Shown here in pieces: positions 1-9,201 of a stretch of DNA of 64,000 nucleotides. A model generated the notes under the pieces. The model was not told the DNA's origin. It was given only the letters and a program-made list of their open reading frames with translations, and ran no database searches. The stretch comes from Gemmatimonadales bacterium UBA2989 (GTDB lineage: Bacteria; Gemmatimonadota; Gemmatimonadetes; Longimicrobiales; Gaopeijiaceae), in NCBI GenBank assembly GCA_002346625.1, contig DEAF01000025.1, positions 25,247 to 89,246 on the forward strand, written 5' to 3'. A program made the translations under genes and the position numbers. Numbering within the stretch: the first letter of the stretch is position 1; every line of letters starts with the position of its first letter.

Positions 1-39
1 CTCTCAATATCCAGAGAAGAAATTCCATCTTCGGACATT

Positions 40-1674
40 TTAACGTGAAGCTTCAGAGCTCTCTGTTGTGACAAGTTCTTCGGCCTTGGCCTTACGTACC
101 ATCTCCCTAACATCCTTCAAAAGTTTCTTGGCATCGTAAACGATACCGTCTTTAATCGTATATTTAATGCCACCCACACGCTCAGCTTTACCGGTATTGT
201 CATTGAGCCTTACTGCACCAGTACCATAAAGAACCTTAAGGTTCTGTAGCGGATTTTTATCTACAACTACCAGATCAGCTTTGAGATTCTTCCTTATTAA
301 ACCAAAGTTGGGATGAAGTCCTTTTGGTTTATTGAGTTGTAGGGCTCCGTAGTAGGTTGCTGACCGGATAACCTCTATAGGATGGAAACCGGCCTCACGG
401 AGAAGCTCTAGCTCACGTATATAATCAAATCCATAGAGCTTATAAATAAACCCTGAATCAGAACCAGTGGTTACGATTCCACCTCGGTTTTTGTAGTCAT
501 TCAAGAATTGCATCCAGCGGATATAGAAATTTTTCCACGCCACCTCATCTTCAGTGGTCCAGTAGAACCAGTAAGACCCATGTGCCTGACGACTTGGTTG
601 ATAGAAATCTTCTTGGCTAGGCAAGGTATAATCATCATGCCAGTCAGCATTACGTGCTCTCATTACGTCTCGGCTGGCTTCGTAGATAGTCATTGTGGGA
701 TCAATACCAAAATCTAACTCCAGCAAACGATCTATTAGGGCATTCCATTCGTTAGAACCAGGTTCATGGATCTGATCCCAAAGCCTCGCTACACTTCCAA
801 AACGGTCTTGCTCATTATTGTAATTGTAATCCAAGGGCCAATCTTGAATACTTAGGTCTTTCAGCAAGGACTCAAAAAGTCCATAGTAATGGGTCATCAT
901 ATCTAGTCCGGCCTCAGCGGCATCCAGTGCTGTCATCCGGGATACTCCCATCTGGTTAAGGTGTGCTACAGTGCCTAAACCATACTTATGAGCCTCATCA
1001 ATGACGGCTTCCATAATGGGTGGGTCATAAGCGCCCAATTTGAGCCCATCGATTCTTTGGCCATCAACTTCCTGATCAACAGCCCATTGTACCCATTCCC
1101 GGGCTTTTTCAGGTGAATCGATACTGCCATTACCCCAGGCCTCCCCCGGTCGAGCATAGGTATACATACGAGGTGCTACGATATCATTACGGCTAGCCAG
1201 GGCTTTTTCTTTCAGGGCCCACATCATGGGCCCATGGCCAACCCCTCTTGATGTCGTTACTCCGTGAGCAATCCAGAGTTTATATACATATTCGGGTTGA
1301 GGTGTCTTCGACCCACTACCGGTATGGCCATGCATATCCACAAAGCCAGGCATGATATAATGTCCTGTAAGGTCAATTTCATAATCAGCATTTCCAGGAC
1401 GACGTTTTTCATTTATGGGCACCCCCGGAAACCCTACTGATCGAATTTCTGCAATTAGATCGTTCTCTATAACGATATCTACCGGGCCCCTTGGGGGAGC
1501 ACCTGAGCCATCAATTATAGTAGCACCTCTGAGGATAAGACGTTTGTAGGGGCCCCCTCCTTCATCCAGGCCCCGAAGCGTTGTCTCTGGTCGCTGAGCC
1601 ACAACAGTTGTAGCTAAAACCAAAATGGCAAAAAATAAAACTCCTATTTGGCCCAGCGTCCGGATAATCCCCAT
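40..1674 (-). CDS. secreted amidohydrolase family protein
   Basis: A metal-dependent hydrolase of the amidohydrolase superfamily, probably exported. I start it at 1674, not at the longer frame opening at 1740, because GGAGG lies four bases before this ATG and the first 27 residues (MGIIRTLGQ then a hydrophobic run ending VVAQ) form a signal peptide. This gives 544 residues. The metal-binding HxH motif is visible in PGFVDMHGH, later candidate ligands are in TVAHLNQ, and the typical GSDSG aspartate motif lies in the C-terminal half. The N-terminal segment GATIIDGSG and the C-terminal segment ADLVVVDKNPL are the usual flanking beta-sandwich halves. The substrate cannot be read from sequence; relatives include imidazolonepropionase-like and prolidase-like enzymes. 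It diverges from ligA. Confidence 0.88.
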   Translation of the reverse strand: MGIIRTLGQIGVLFFAILVLATTVVAQRPETTLRGLDEGGGPYKRLILRGATIIDGSGAPPRGPVDIVIENDLIAEIRSVGFPGVPINEKRRPGNADYEIDLTGHYIMPGFVDMHGHTGSGSKTPQPEYVYKLWIAHGVTTSRGVGHGPMMWALKEKALASRNDIVAPRMYTYARPGEAWGNGSIDSPEKAREWVQWAVDQEVDGQRIDGLKLGAYDPPIMEAVIDEAHKYGLGTVAHLNQMGVSRMTALDAAEAGLDMMTHYYGLFESLLKDLSIQDWPLDYNYNNEQDRFGSVARLWDQIHEPGSNEWNALIDRLLELDFGIDPTMTIYEASRDVMRARNADWHDDYTLPSQEDFYQPSRQAHGSYWFYWTTEDEVAWKNFYIRWMQFLNDYKNRGGIVTTGSDSGFIYKLYGFDYIRELELLREAGFHPIEVIRSATYYGALQLNKPKGLHPNFGLIRKNLKADLVVVDKNPLQNLKVLYGTGAVRLNDNTGKAERVGGIKYTIKDGIVYDAKKLLKDVREMVRKAKAEELVTTESSEASR

Positions 1675-1881
1675 AATTCCTCCAGCCGCCCAATAAGTTT
1701 GGCGGTATGATAGATTTAATCTCCCCAAGGGGGTGACCATTCAACCCTTTGATATACCTTATTCACCTAGAGCAACGCAACAGCAAAGGGAAGCAAATTA
1801 GTTCGTATTGTAAGGACTATCCGTGTTAGCCTAGATTCACCACGTTATGAAAATGAATTACCATAATGACCTGGGGTCTCA

Positions 1882-3930
1882 TTGAACTCACGCACATCGG
1901 ACAATCTCACGGAACTTTCATCCAAGCAAGGGGGGGCAGTCGAACAGCGACTCGAAGCTCTTCGGAAAGAAATTCGGAGACATTCTGATCTATATTACAT
2001 CGAATCTCGTCCAGATATCGATGACACAGAATTTGACATTCTTTATGAAGAACTCCTATCCCTGGAAGCCACTCATCCACACTTAGTCACACCTGATTCT
2101 CCATCTCAGCAAATTGGTGGAACACCCAGGGGTGATTTTGCCAAAGCCAAGCATATGGCCCCAATGCTTTCTTTGGACTCAGCTAAGAATCAGGATGAGG
2201 CTCGTAGTTTTGACCAACGTATTCGGAAGGGATCTGAAGGCGACCCCCAATACCTTTTAGAGCCTAAATTGGATGGAGCTTCTATTGAGATTGTGTATGA
2301 GAATGGCCTGCTCGTTCGTGCCGTCACAAGAGGTGACGGTCAGGAAGGAGAGGTGGTTACTGAAAATGTAAAAACTATCTCTAGTGTGCCCGAACACTTG
2401 TTAGAAGGAACCCGTAAAGCACCCAAGCTTCTGTCTCTTAGGGGTGAAGTGATTATGTATCTTTCGGCCTTTGAGGATCTCAACGCTCGTATGATCAAAC
2501 AAGGGTCAGAACCCTATGTAAATCCTCGTAACTCAGCCTCAGGATCTCTGCGTCAATTAGATCCACAAGTTACCGCAGAAAGATCACTCGACGTTTTAGC
2601 TTACGACATACTCGTTTTAGATGAAGGTCAAGTAGAATCGGGATACGAAGGGCTTCAGGCCTTAAAGGACTGGGGATTTAGAACACCAGATCGCACAAAT
2701 CTAGTAACCACGGTCGAAGAAATTGTTGAATATCATAGAAAATTTGAGGAAGACCGAGACGAACTAGACTATGAGATTGACGGAATAGTTATAAAATTGA
2801 ACGACCTGGATTCTCGGGAAGATTTCGGGTCCACATCTCATCACCCCCGTTGGGCGCTGGCCTTAAAATTTGAGCCAAGAAAAGAAATAACCTACATCGA
2901 GAAAATCGCTATCTCAGTAGGCAGGACGGGGAAATTAACGCCCGTGGCACTCCTGAGGCCTGTAGAGGTAGGTGGTGTCACGGTATCGCGTGCTTCACTT
3001 CACAATAAAGAAGAGTTGTCCCGTAAAGATGTGCGCGAAGGAGACATGGTTAAGATCCAAAGGGCTGGAGACGTTATCCCCCAAGTAATCGAAAGGATAG
3101 AGGAAGAGGGGGTGGTACGTGGACCCATTTTCCAGATGCCGGAACGATGTCCAGCTTGTGACACCCGAGTGAGAGCAAGTGGACCTTTCATTTATTGCAC
3201 CAATAGTTTCGGATGTCCAGCACAACTTAAGCGTGGAATTACACATTTCGGTTCACGTGCAGGACTCGACATAGAAGGATTGGGAGAGGAGACTGCCAAT
3301 GTTCTCGTTGAACGAGGATTAGTTAAAGAGCTGGCCAACCTCTTTGATCTAAAAAATGAAGATTTAGAACAATTAGAAGGATTTGCAGAAAAGTCAGCTG
3401 CAAATCTTGTTGACGCTATTCAGGCTAAGAAATCTATAGAGTTACATAGATTTCTTTACGGTCTAGGCATCCCCAATGTAGGCACCAGCATAGCCCAAGA
3501 CCTGGCTAATCATTTTAGAAGTTTTGAAAAATTGCGTGCTTCCACTCGCAATGATTTAGAGTCTGTGGAAGGCATTGGCACTACCTTGTCAGAACAAATC
3601 AGGACTTTCTTGGACGAAGAGAGAAATGCGACCTTAATCCAAGCTGTTCTTGATCGCGGCATTGACCTAATAGCTCCGGAATATGTTAAAAGTGGCATGT
3701 TTTCAGGGCAGAGTTTTGTATTTACCGGTAAACTCACAGGATTCACTCGATCAGAAGCCAAAAAACTTATCGAAAATGCTGGTGGGCGCTTAGTGGGATC
3801 TGTAAGTGGCGATACTAACTATGTGGTCATGGGAAACGATCCAGGATCAAAGCTACAAAAAGCTAAAGAACTGGGAGTAACCATAATCACAGAGCCAGAA
3901 TTCGTGATCCTACTTAACAACGGAAAATAG
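1882..3930 (+). CDS. ligA: NAD-dependent DNA ligase LigA
   Basis: Seals nicks in DNA using NAD+, joining Okazaki fragments and repair gaps. The 682 residues are normal for LigA. The order is the N-terminal Ia domain (HSDLYYIESRPDIDDTEFD), the adenylation domain with the catalytic lysine at about residue 129 in KLDG, the OB fold, a four-cysteine zinc finger (Cys423, 426, 439, 445), helix-hairpin-helix repeats, and a C-terminal BRCT domain from about 605. The start is TTG; an in-frame stop just upstream (1867-1869) and the lack of an early ATG leave little choice. Only ten bases separate it from the antiporter gene, so it probably heads an operon with it, fabI and the aminotransferase. Confidence 0.97.
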   Translation: MNSRTSDNLTELSSKQGGAVEQRLEALRKEIRRHSDLYYIESRPDIDDTEFDILYEELLSLEATHPHLVTPDSPSQQIGGTPRGDFAKAKHMAPMLSLDSAKNQDEARSFDQRIRKGSEGDPQYLLEPKLDGASIEIVYENGLLVRAVTRGDGQEGEVVTENVKTISSVPEHLLEGTRKAPKLLSLRGEVIMYLSAFEDLNARMIKQGSEPYVNPRNSASGSLRQLDPQVTAERSLDVLAYDILVLDEGQVESGYEGLQALKDWGFRTPDRTNLVTTVEEIVEYHRKFEEDRDELDYEIDGIVIKLNDLDSREDFGSTSHHPRWALALKFEPRKEITYIEKIAISVGRTGKLTPVALLRPVEVGGVTVSRASLHNKEELSRKDVREGDMVKIQRAGDVIPQVIERIEEEGVVRGPIFQMPERCPACDTRVRASGPFIYCTNSFGCPAQLKRGITHFGSRAGLDIEGLGEETANVLVERGLVKELANLFDLKNEDLEQLEGFAEKSAANLVDAIQAKKSIELHRFLYGLGIPNVGTSIAQDLANHFRSFEKLRASTRNDLESVEGIGTTLSEQIRTFLDEERNATLIQAVLDRGIDLIAPEYVKSGMFSGQSFVFTGKLTGFTRSEAKKLIENAGGRLVGSVSGDTNYVVMGNDPGSKLQKAKELGVTIITEPEFVILLNNGK

Positions 3931-3940
3931 GGCGACCATA

Positions 3941-4867
3941 ATGGTGCAGAATATATTGATATTTGCTGGCGGGGTCGGCATTCTCTGTTTGGGAGCGGAG
4001 TGGTTGGTTAGGGGAAGTGCACGGCTTGCGACTGCATTGAAAGTGAGTCCGATTATTATCGGTCTCACTATAGTATCTTTGGGGACTTCTGCCCCAGAGC
4101 TAGTGGTATCTGTAATAGCAGCTATCGGTGGGAGTGGAGACCTGGCCATCGGTAATGTTATGGGCTCAAACCTCGCAAACATTGGGCTCGTCCTAGGTTT
4201 GAGTGCAATCTTGAGGCCGATAGAGGTATCTAGGCGTGTTGGCAACCTTGATATCCCTGTGATGATTTTAATCACGGCCCTTCTCCTGCCAATTATCTGG
4301 GACCTCCGTATTGAACGCTTAGAGGGATTTATTTTACTAGCAATCCTCAGCGGCTATCTATATCTATTGTTCCGAAGAGAAATAAAGGAATCTGAGAAAG
4401 AACATTTGGGATTAGAATCTCACACAAAGCTGCAAAATTTTACTCTTATCGCGATTGGAGCAACGGGGCTTATCGTAGGAGCTTTCGCTATTCGTGAGTC
4501 GGCCCTATTAATAGCCAGAACAATGGGTATATCTGAGTTAGTAATCGGCCTAACTATTGTTTCTGTGGGAACCTCTCTTCCCGAACTTGCCACATCTATC
4601 GTGGCAGCGTTTAGGGATAAAGCAGACATCGCAGTTGGTAATATCATTGGATCTAACATCTTTAACATACTAGCAGTCCTAGGCTTTACAGGAATGATAG
4701 TCCCATTAAATGTTAACCCTCATGTCCTGATTTTTGAGTTTCCAGCAGTTATTATAATGTCCATACTTCTTCTCCCTGTTGTTTGGATGAACTTTAGAAT
4801 CAAACGACTAGAAGGGATTGTTTTATTAGGCAGCTATCTGGCCCTAGGTGCTTGGATTGTGCTTTGA
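3941..4867 (+). CDS. calcium/sodium antiporter (CaCA family, YrbG-like)
   Basis: Inner-membrane cation/calcium exchanger of 308 residues. The two inverted halves characteristic of the family are obvious. The first has [10 protein letters not shown] followed by [12 protein letters not shown]; the second has [10 protein letters not shown] followed by [11 protein letters not shown]. These alpha-1 and alpha-2 repeats carry the acidic ion-binding glutamates. About ten hydrophobic segments span the chain, and a charged cytoplasmic loop ([13 protein letters not shown]) sits in the middle. It follows ligA by ten bases and precedes fabI by about 25, so it is likely co-transcribed, though no functional link is evident. 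The ion specificity (Na+ or H+ against Ca2+) is inferred from the family. Confidence 0.93.
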   Translation: MVQNILIFAGGVGILCLGAEWLVRGSARLATALKVSPIIIGLTIVSLGTSAPELVVSVIAAIGGSGDLAIGNVMGSNLANIGLVLGLSAILRPIEVSRRVGNLDIPVMILITALLLPIIWDLRIERLEGFILLAILSGYLYLLFRREIKESEKEHLGLESHTKLQNFTLIAIGATGLIVGAFAIRESALLIARTMGISELVIGLTIVSVGTSLPELATSIVAAFRDKADIAVGNIIGSNIFNILAVLGFTGMIVPLNVNPHVLIFEFPAVIIMSILLLPVVWMNFRIKRLEGIVLLGSYLALGAWIVL

Positions 4868-4892
4868 GACCCCTACAAGGAGCATCGGACAT

Positions 4893-5789
4893 ATGCTTCC
4901 CATAGACCTAAAAGATAAAAGAGCATTCGTAGCTGGTGTGGCAGACGATAATGGATACGGTTGGGCCATAGCAAAAATTCTTGCTCAGGCAGGGGCTTCA
5001 GTTTGTATCGGAACGTGGCCGCCCGCACTAAAAATATTTACCCGCAATTTAGAACGAGGCAAACTGGATTTAAGCTTGCCGGATGGTGGCGAGATGGAAA
5101 TCGAAAAAATCTATCCCATAGATGCTGTATTCGACACGCCTAATGATGTACCTGGCGAAATAAGTGAACATAAACGCTACCGAGACCTGTCCAGCTATAC
5201 AATCCAAGAAGTGGCCAACAATTTCAAGAGTGACTTTGGTGACTCTTGTTTAGACTTTTTGGTGCATTCGATTGCAAATGGCCCTGAAGTAAATAAATCT
5301 CTTTTGGATACTAGTCGTGACGGATATTTAGCTGCTGTTAGTGCAAGTGCATACTCCATGGTTGCCATGATACAACGCTTCGGCTCACTAATGCGTAAAG
5401 ATGGATCCGTAGTATCTCTAACCTATCTAGCGGGGGAAAAGGTTGTCCCGGGATACGGAGGAGGCATGAGCTCAGCAAAGGCTGCCCTTGAAAACGACAC
5501 ACGCACTCTTGCGTTCGAGGCCGGTAGGCGTTGGGGTATTCGGGTGAATACTATATCTGCGGGGCCCTTAGCTAGCAGGGCGGCAAAAGCTATTGGATCA
5601 ATCGATAAAATGGTCGACTATTATCAACTAAATTCACCTCTCCCTCAAGCAAATACCGCTAGCGATATAGGAAACACTGCAGCTTTTCTATGTTCCCCAC
5701 TCGCTGCTGCCATTACAGGCGAGACTATTCATGTGGACATGGGCTTTCACGCTATGGGTATTCCTGGAGATTTACTAACTGAAGAATAG
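4893..5789 (+). CDS. fabI: enoyl-ACP reductase FabI, plant/apicomplexan-type
   Basis: NADH-dependent enoyl-acyl carrier protein reductase, the last step of each fatty-acid elongation cycle. I start at the ATG at 4893 (298 residues) because AAGGAG lies ten bases upstream; a longer frame begins at 4848 inside the antiporter gene. The Rossmann start reads [14 protein letters not shown] and continues [10 protein letters not shown], and the active site reads [10 protein letters not shown] with tyrosine seven residues before the lysine. Both, and the insertion carrying [20 protein letters not shown], match the plant, apicomplexan and chlamydial form rather than the E. coli form, which has six residues between Tyr and Lys. 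It is followed four bases later by an aminotransferase. Confidence 0.95.
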   Translation: MLPIDLKDKRAFVAGVADDNGYGWAIAKILAQAGASVCIGTWPPALKIFTRNLERGKLDLSLPDGGEMEIEKIYPIDAVFDTPNDVPGEISEHKRYRDLSSYTIQEVANNFKSDFGDSCLDFLVHSIANGPEVNKSLLDTSRDGYLAAVSASAYSMVAMIQRFGSLMRKDGSVVSLTYLAGEKVVPGYGGGMSSAKAALENDTRTLAFEAGRRWGIRVNTISAGPLASRAAKAIGSIDKMVDYYQLNSPLPQANTASDIGNTAAFLCSPLAAAITGETIHVDMGFHAMGIPGDLLTEE

Positions 5790-5793
5790 TAAC

Positions 5794-7161
5794 ATGCCTG
5801 AGCTAGGCTCTCTTCTACCTTCAATTTTGACTCCTCCGCCCGGACCACAGTCAAAAGCGATGGCAGACAGATTGCGCAAGGTAGAGTCTAGAAATATCAC
5901 TTTCCTCTCTGAACGGTTTCCAGTGTTTTGGGAATCCGCTACAGGCGCCAACGTGCGCGATGTGGACGGAAACACTTATGTAGACTTTACTGGAGCCTTC
6001 GGTGTCACGATGGCCGGCCATGCTCACCCACACATCCTAAATGCCCTAAAGAAACAGTCAGCAGATCTGGTTCACGGCATGGGAGACGTACACCCACCAA
6101 AACTCAAACTGGAACTTTTGGAAAGGCTCGCCCATCTGGCACCGTGGGAAGATGCCCGAGCAGTGTTAGCATCTTCTGGTTCAGAAGCTGTTGAAATAGC
6201 CCTCAAAACTGCCGAGTTAGCAACTGGCAAATCCGGAATCTTGTCATTTCAGGGAGGCTACCATGGGCTTACTCTTGGAAGCTTGGCAGCAACGGAACGT
6301 GATGACTTCCGCACACCATTCCGGAATAGGTTGTACGATTCCGTAGCCTTCGCTCCTTTTCCCCAAAGTGAAGATGTCGATGTTGTATTAACAGAAATCA
6401 AAAACCTCCTATCAAGAAACAATGAACTTGGAGATGCTATAGGATCGGTGATAATAGAGCCTATTCAAGGGAGAGCGGGGGTACGCATACCACCGCCTGG
6501 ATTCTTAGCTAGCTTGGCAGAATTGACGAGATCAGCTGGAGCTATTCTTATTTTTGATGAGATCCTAACTGGCTTTGGGCGCACAGGCACCCTATTCGCA
6601 CTAGAACATGATGGGGTGACTCCAGACTTACTATGTGTGGGCAAAGCGTTAGGTGGTGGCCTCCCCTTAAGTGCGTGCCTGGCGTCTAGTGAAATCATGG
6701 ATGCTTGGCCAAAATCAAAAGGTGAAGCCTTACACACAAGCACTTTTCTCGGCCATCCACTATCATGTGCTACGGCATTGGCATTTTTGGAGGTATTAGA
6801 AACCGAAAGTCTGGTGGATCAGGCCACTCTTTTAGGCAACCGTCTACTCGAAGGCCTTAGGCATACTTTAGCGGGTGTGGTTCCCGACGTTCAGGACATC
6901 AGGGGCAGAGGCTTACTCATAGGTATTGATCTTAATAAGATGGATTTTAAGGAATACGAAAATACAACTACTGGGACAAATAACACTACAATTGGAGGAG
7001 CGATAACAGCCTCTGCACTTACAGAAGGGCTCATTGTTTTACCTGCAGGGGCTGATGGTAAGGTTATAGAAATCACACCTCCGGCCGTAATTTCTGAAGA
7101 ACAGATCGGATTTGGTATCGAGTGTCTGGCCAAAATAATAAAAACCGGACTCGCTTCATGA
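5794..7161 (+). CDS. aminotransferase class III, aspartate aminotransferase family
   Basis: PLP-dependent omega-aminotransferase of 455 residues, of the fold type I group that includes 4-aminobutyrate, ornithine and acetylornithine aminotransferases. The PLP-phosphate site SSGSEAVE, the aspartate motif FDEILTGFGRTG and the Schiff-base lysine in CVGKALGGG (about residue 284) are all present, followed by TFLGHPLSCA. The start lies four bases after the fabI stop, consistent with a polycistronic message. The substrate is not deducible from sequence; a GABA-transaminase-like role is possible, as is a biosynthetic one. A low-complexity ENTTTGTNNTT stretch near residue 390 is unusual for the family and may be a surface loop. 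Confidence 0.9.
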   Translation: MPELGSLLPSILTPPPGPQSKAMADRLRKVESRNITFLSERFPVFWESATGANVRDVDGNTYVDFTGAFGVTMAGHAHPHILNALKKQSADLVHGMGDVHPPKLKLELLERLAHLAPWEDARAVLASSGSEAVEIALKTAELATGKSGILSFQGGYHGLTLGSLAATERDDFRTPFRNRLYDSVAFAPFPQSEDVDVVLTEIKNLLSRNNELGDAIGSVIIEPIQGRAGVRIPPPGFLASLAELTRSAGAILIFDEILTGFGRTGTLFALEHDGVTPDLLCVGKALGGGLPLSACLASSEIMDAWPKSKGEALHTSTFLGHPLSCATALAFLEVLETESLVDQATLLGNRLLEGLRHTLAGVVPDVQDIRGRGLLIGIDLNKMDFKEYENTTTGTNNTTIGGAITASALTEGLIVLPAGADGKVIEITPPAVISEEQIGFGIECLAKIIKTGLAS

Positions 7162-7244
7162 ACAAATCTTCATCAAGAATACATGTCTCGTTCCGCTTCA
7201 ACGGTACATTTTGATCCCCCCAAACATTTCACCATCTGCGGGGG

Positions 7245-7271
7245 TTGAATCGAAACCAAATACTATATATT
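7245..7271 (+). promoter_or_regulatory. possible promoter of the tRNA pair
   Basis: TTGAAT at 7245-7250 and TATATT at 7266-7271 could be -35 and -10 elements upstream of the tRNA-Glu gene. The 15-base spacer is short, so this is a weak call. The remainder of 7162-7306 shows nothing else. Confidence 0.25.
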
Positions 7272-7306
7272 CTTCCCGACTTTTCATTAATTGGTCACAG
7301 TGTTTT

Positions 7307-7379
7307 GCCCCCATCGTCTAGTGGCCCAGGACACCTGGTTCTCAGCCAGGAAACCGGGGTTCGATTCCCCGTGGGGGTA
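7307..7379 (+). tRNA. tRNA-Glu (CTC)
   Basis: Cloverleaf of 73 bases. The acceptor stem GCCCCCA pairs with TGGGGGT (first pair G-U). The anticodon stem CCTGG/CCAGG encloses the loop TTCTCAG, giving anticodon CTC for glutamate GAG codons. The T arm contains GGTTCGATTCC. The 3' CCA is not encoded. It lies 42 bases before tRNA-Val and probably shares its transcript and terminator. Confidence 0.95.
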
Positions 7380-7421
7380 CTGCTAAATGCCAAACGTCTA
7401 GAAATCCTGGCTTTGGCCTAA

Positions 7422-7494
7422 GGTCGCTTAGCTCAGTTGGTAGAGCACTACGTTCACATCGTAGGGGCCACTGGTTCGAGTCCAGTAGCGACCA
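7422..7494 (+). tRNA. tRNA-Val (CAC)
   Basis: Cloverleaf of 73 bases. The acceptor stem GGTCGCT pairs with AGCGACC, discriminator A. The D arm reads AGCTCAGTTGGTAGAGC. The anticodon stem CTACG/CGTAG encloses TTCACAT, giving anticodon CAC for valine GUG. The T loop is GGTTCGAGTCC. The 3' CCA is not encoded. A strong terminator begins four bases later. Confidence 0.96.
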
Positions 7495-7497
7495 TCA

Positions 7498-7526
7498 GAT
7501 CCGGCAAGCAATTGCCGGATCTTTTT
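7498..7526 (+). terminator. Rho-independent terminator after tRNA-Val
   Basis: A perfect ten-base-pair stem, GATCCGGCAA (7498-7507) with TTGCCGGATC (7512-7521), closes a four-base loop and is followed at once by five T residues. It ends the tRNA-Glu/tRNA-Val transcript and is the clearest intrinsic terminator in the window. Confidence 0.93.
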
Positions 7527-7593
7527 CAGCAACCAATGAAACCAACAAATCCCAGAAACATCAGCTACTAATCAAGTTGCCATTCACATATGA

Positions 7594-8979
7594 TCACGAA
7601 AAATCATGGCCAAGGATAACTGAGATCACAATGGCCGTGACCGCAACCGGAGCAATGTAACGGATACAGAATCTCCATAAACGATAGTCGAACCAACTTG
7701 GTGTATTTTCGTCAATGAGCTCTGATTCCGTAGACTGGCGGGACATGAACCAACCAACACCCAGAGTAACCAACAATCCTCCGGTAGGAAGCATCCAATT
7801 GGCAGCAAAATGATCAAGTGTATTAAAGACCCCAGGCTTGCCAGCAAAGAACTCAAAGTTGGACAGGGCAGGCACTGCTCCGAGGGATAGTGCAGCTAGA
7901 ATACTCAAAACAAATGTGAGTCCGCCGCTCACTATAGTGGCTCTGGGGCGACTTATTTTGACTTCATCTATAACGTAACTAACCACAACTTCCAGCAAGG
8001 AAATTGTGGATGTTAGTGCAGCCAGGGCCACCAGAACGTAGAAAAGCGGTCCTAGGAATCGCCCAAATGGTACAACATCATAGAAAAGCTCGGGCAAGGC
8101 TATGAATAGCATACCCACCGCTGAACCTTCAACCTGTTCTGTCATTCCTGGCACCGTAAAAATCACAGAGAACATTATGATCGCAGCAGAAAGAGCAATC
8201 AATGTGTCCAGGATAACGATTACTCCAGCAGCATTTACTATGGATCTGTTGCGGGCAACGTATGAACCATAGGTGATCATAGCCCCCATGCCCAATGATA
8301 AGCTAAAGAATGCCTGCCCCAGAGCCATGAGAACTGACCCTGAATCAAGCTCACTAAAATTTGGTCGGAAGATGAAAGTGAGTGCGTCTCTAGATCCCGA
8401 CATCGACAGTGCACTTAACAACAGGAGGAGGAGGATCACAAAAAGAATAGGGAGGGATATACGTGCCACACGCTCGATCCCATTGTGGACACCAAAGTAT
8501 ACAGCTCCTACAGTCATTCCCAGGAATAATCCTGTAAGTATTAATTGCTTGCTTCCATTCCCAGCCAATTCACCAAAAGCAGATCCTGCATCTAGGACAT
8601 CTGGAAAGCCCTGAAGACTCCACCCCACAGCCTTAGTGAAGTAAAGTAACGACCATCCAGCAACGATAGCGTAGTAGCTAAGAATCACAAATCCTGCTAT
8701 TACACCCCACGCTCCCACCCATCCCCAAATCGGGCCTATAGCTTCCCTCAGGGCGCCCACAGGGCTTTTCTGTGTTTTTCGGCCTATTAGGAGCTCTCCC
8801 ATCATTATTGGTAGCCCCACAGCTGCAATACAGATTAGGTAAATGAGCACAAAGGCCCCGCCATCATTCTCCCAAGTGATGAATGGGAATTTCCAGAGAT
8901 TTCCTAGGCCAATAGCGCTACCAGTAGCCGCCAGAATGAAGCCAAGATTGGAACTCCAGTTGCCACGAGACTGATTCAT
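7594..8979 (-). CDS. sodium-dependent transporter, NSS/SNF family
   Basis: Neurotransmitter:sodium symporter-type permease (LeuT fold), 461 residues with about eleven or twelve membrane spans. The N-terminal signature is clear: SSNLGFILAATGSAIGLGN followed by LWKFPF, the unwound TM1 region that binds sodium and substrate. GGAFVLIYL and LPIMMGELLIGRK continue the family pattern. Bacterial members generally take up amino acids with sodium; the substrate here is unknown. AGGAG lies seven bases before the ATG, which supports this start. It stands alone on the minus strand, convergent with the tRNA pair and divergent from the PIG-L gene. Confidence 0.93.
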   Translation of the reverse strand: MNQSRGNWSSNLGFILAATGSAIGLGNLWKFPFITWENDGGAFVLIYLICIAAVGLPIMMGELLIGRKTQKSPVGALREAIGPIWGWVGAWGVIAGFVILSYYAIVAGWSLLYFTKAVGWSLQGFPDVLDAGSAFGELAGNGSKQLILTGLFLGMTVGAVYFGVHNGIERVARISLPILFVILLLLLLSALSMSGSRDALTFIFRPNFSELDSGSVLMALGQAFFSLSLGMGAMITYGSYVARNRSIVNAAGVIVILDTLIALSAAIIMFSVIFTVPGMTEQVEGSAVGMLFIALPELFYDVVPFGRFLGPLFYVLVALAALTSTISLLEVVVSYVIDEVKISRPRATIVSGGLTFVLSILAALSLGAVPALSNFEFFAGKPGVFNTLDHFAANWMLPTGGLLVTLGVGWFMSRQSTESELIDENTPSWFDYRLWRFCIRYIAPVAVTAIVISVILGHDFS

Positions 8980-9201
8980 CGATTTACTCCTGGGGGAATT
9001 AGATGTCTGAAGTTCGGTTCAAAATGTAGAACCTTAAGGACCTTAGTTTTATGTATTATGGCGAGTGAACCTTACAGGCGCCAGCTGTTGTAGCTTTATT
9101 ATAGAATCTCACTGACTGGATTAGATTTTCCTAGATCTGGGGAGAGAGGTAAGTTCATAGCTATGAAGACAGATTAATCAAAACACTTGGAAATCCTTAG
9201 A

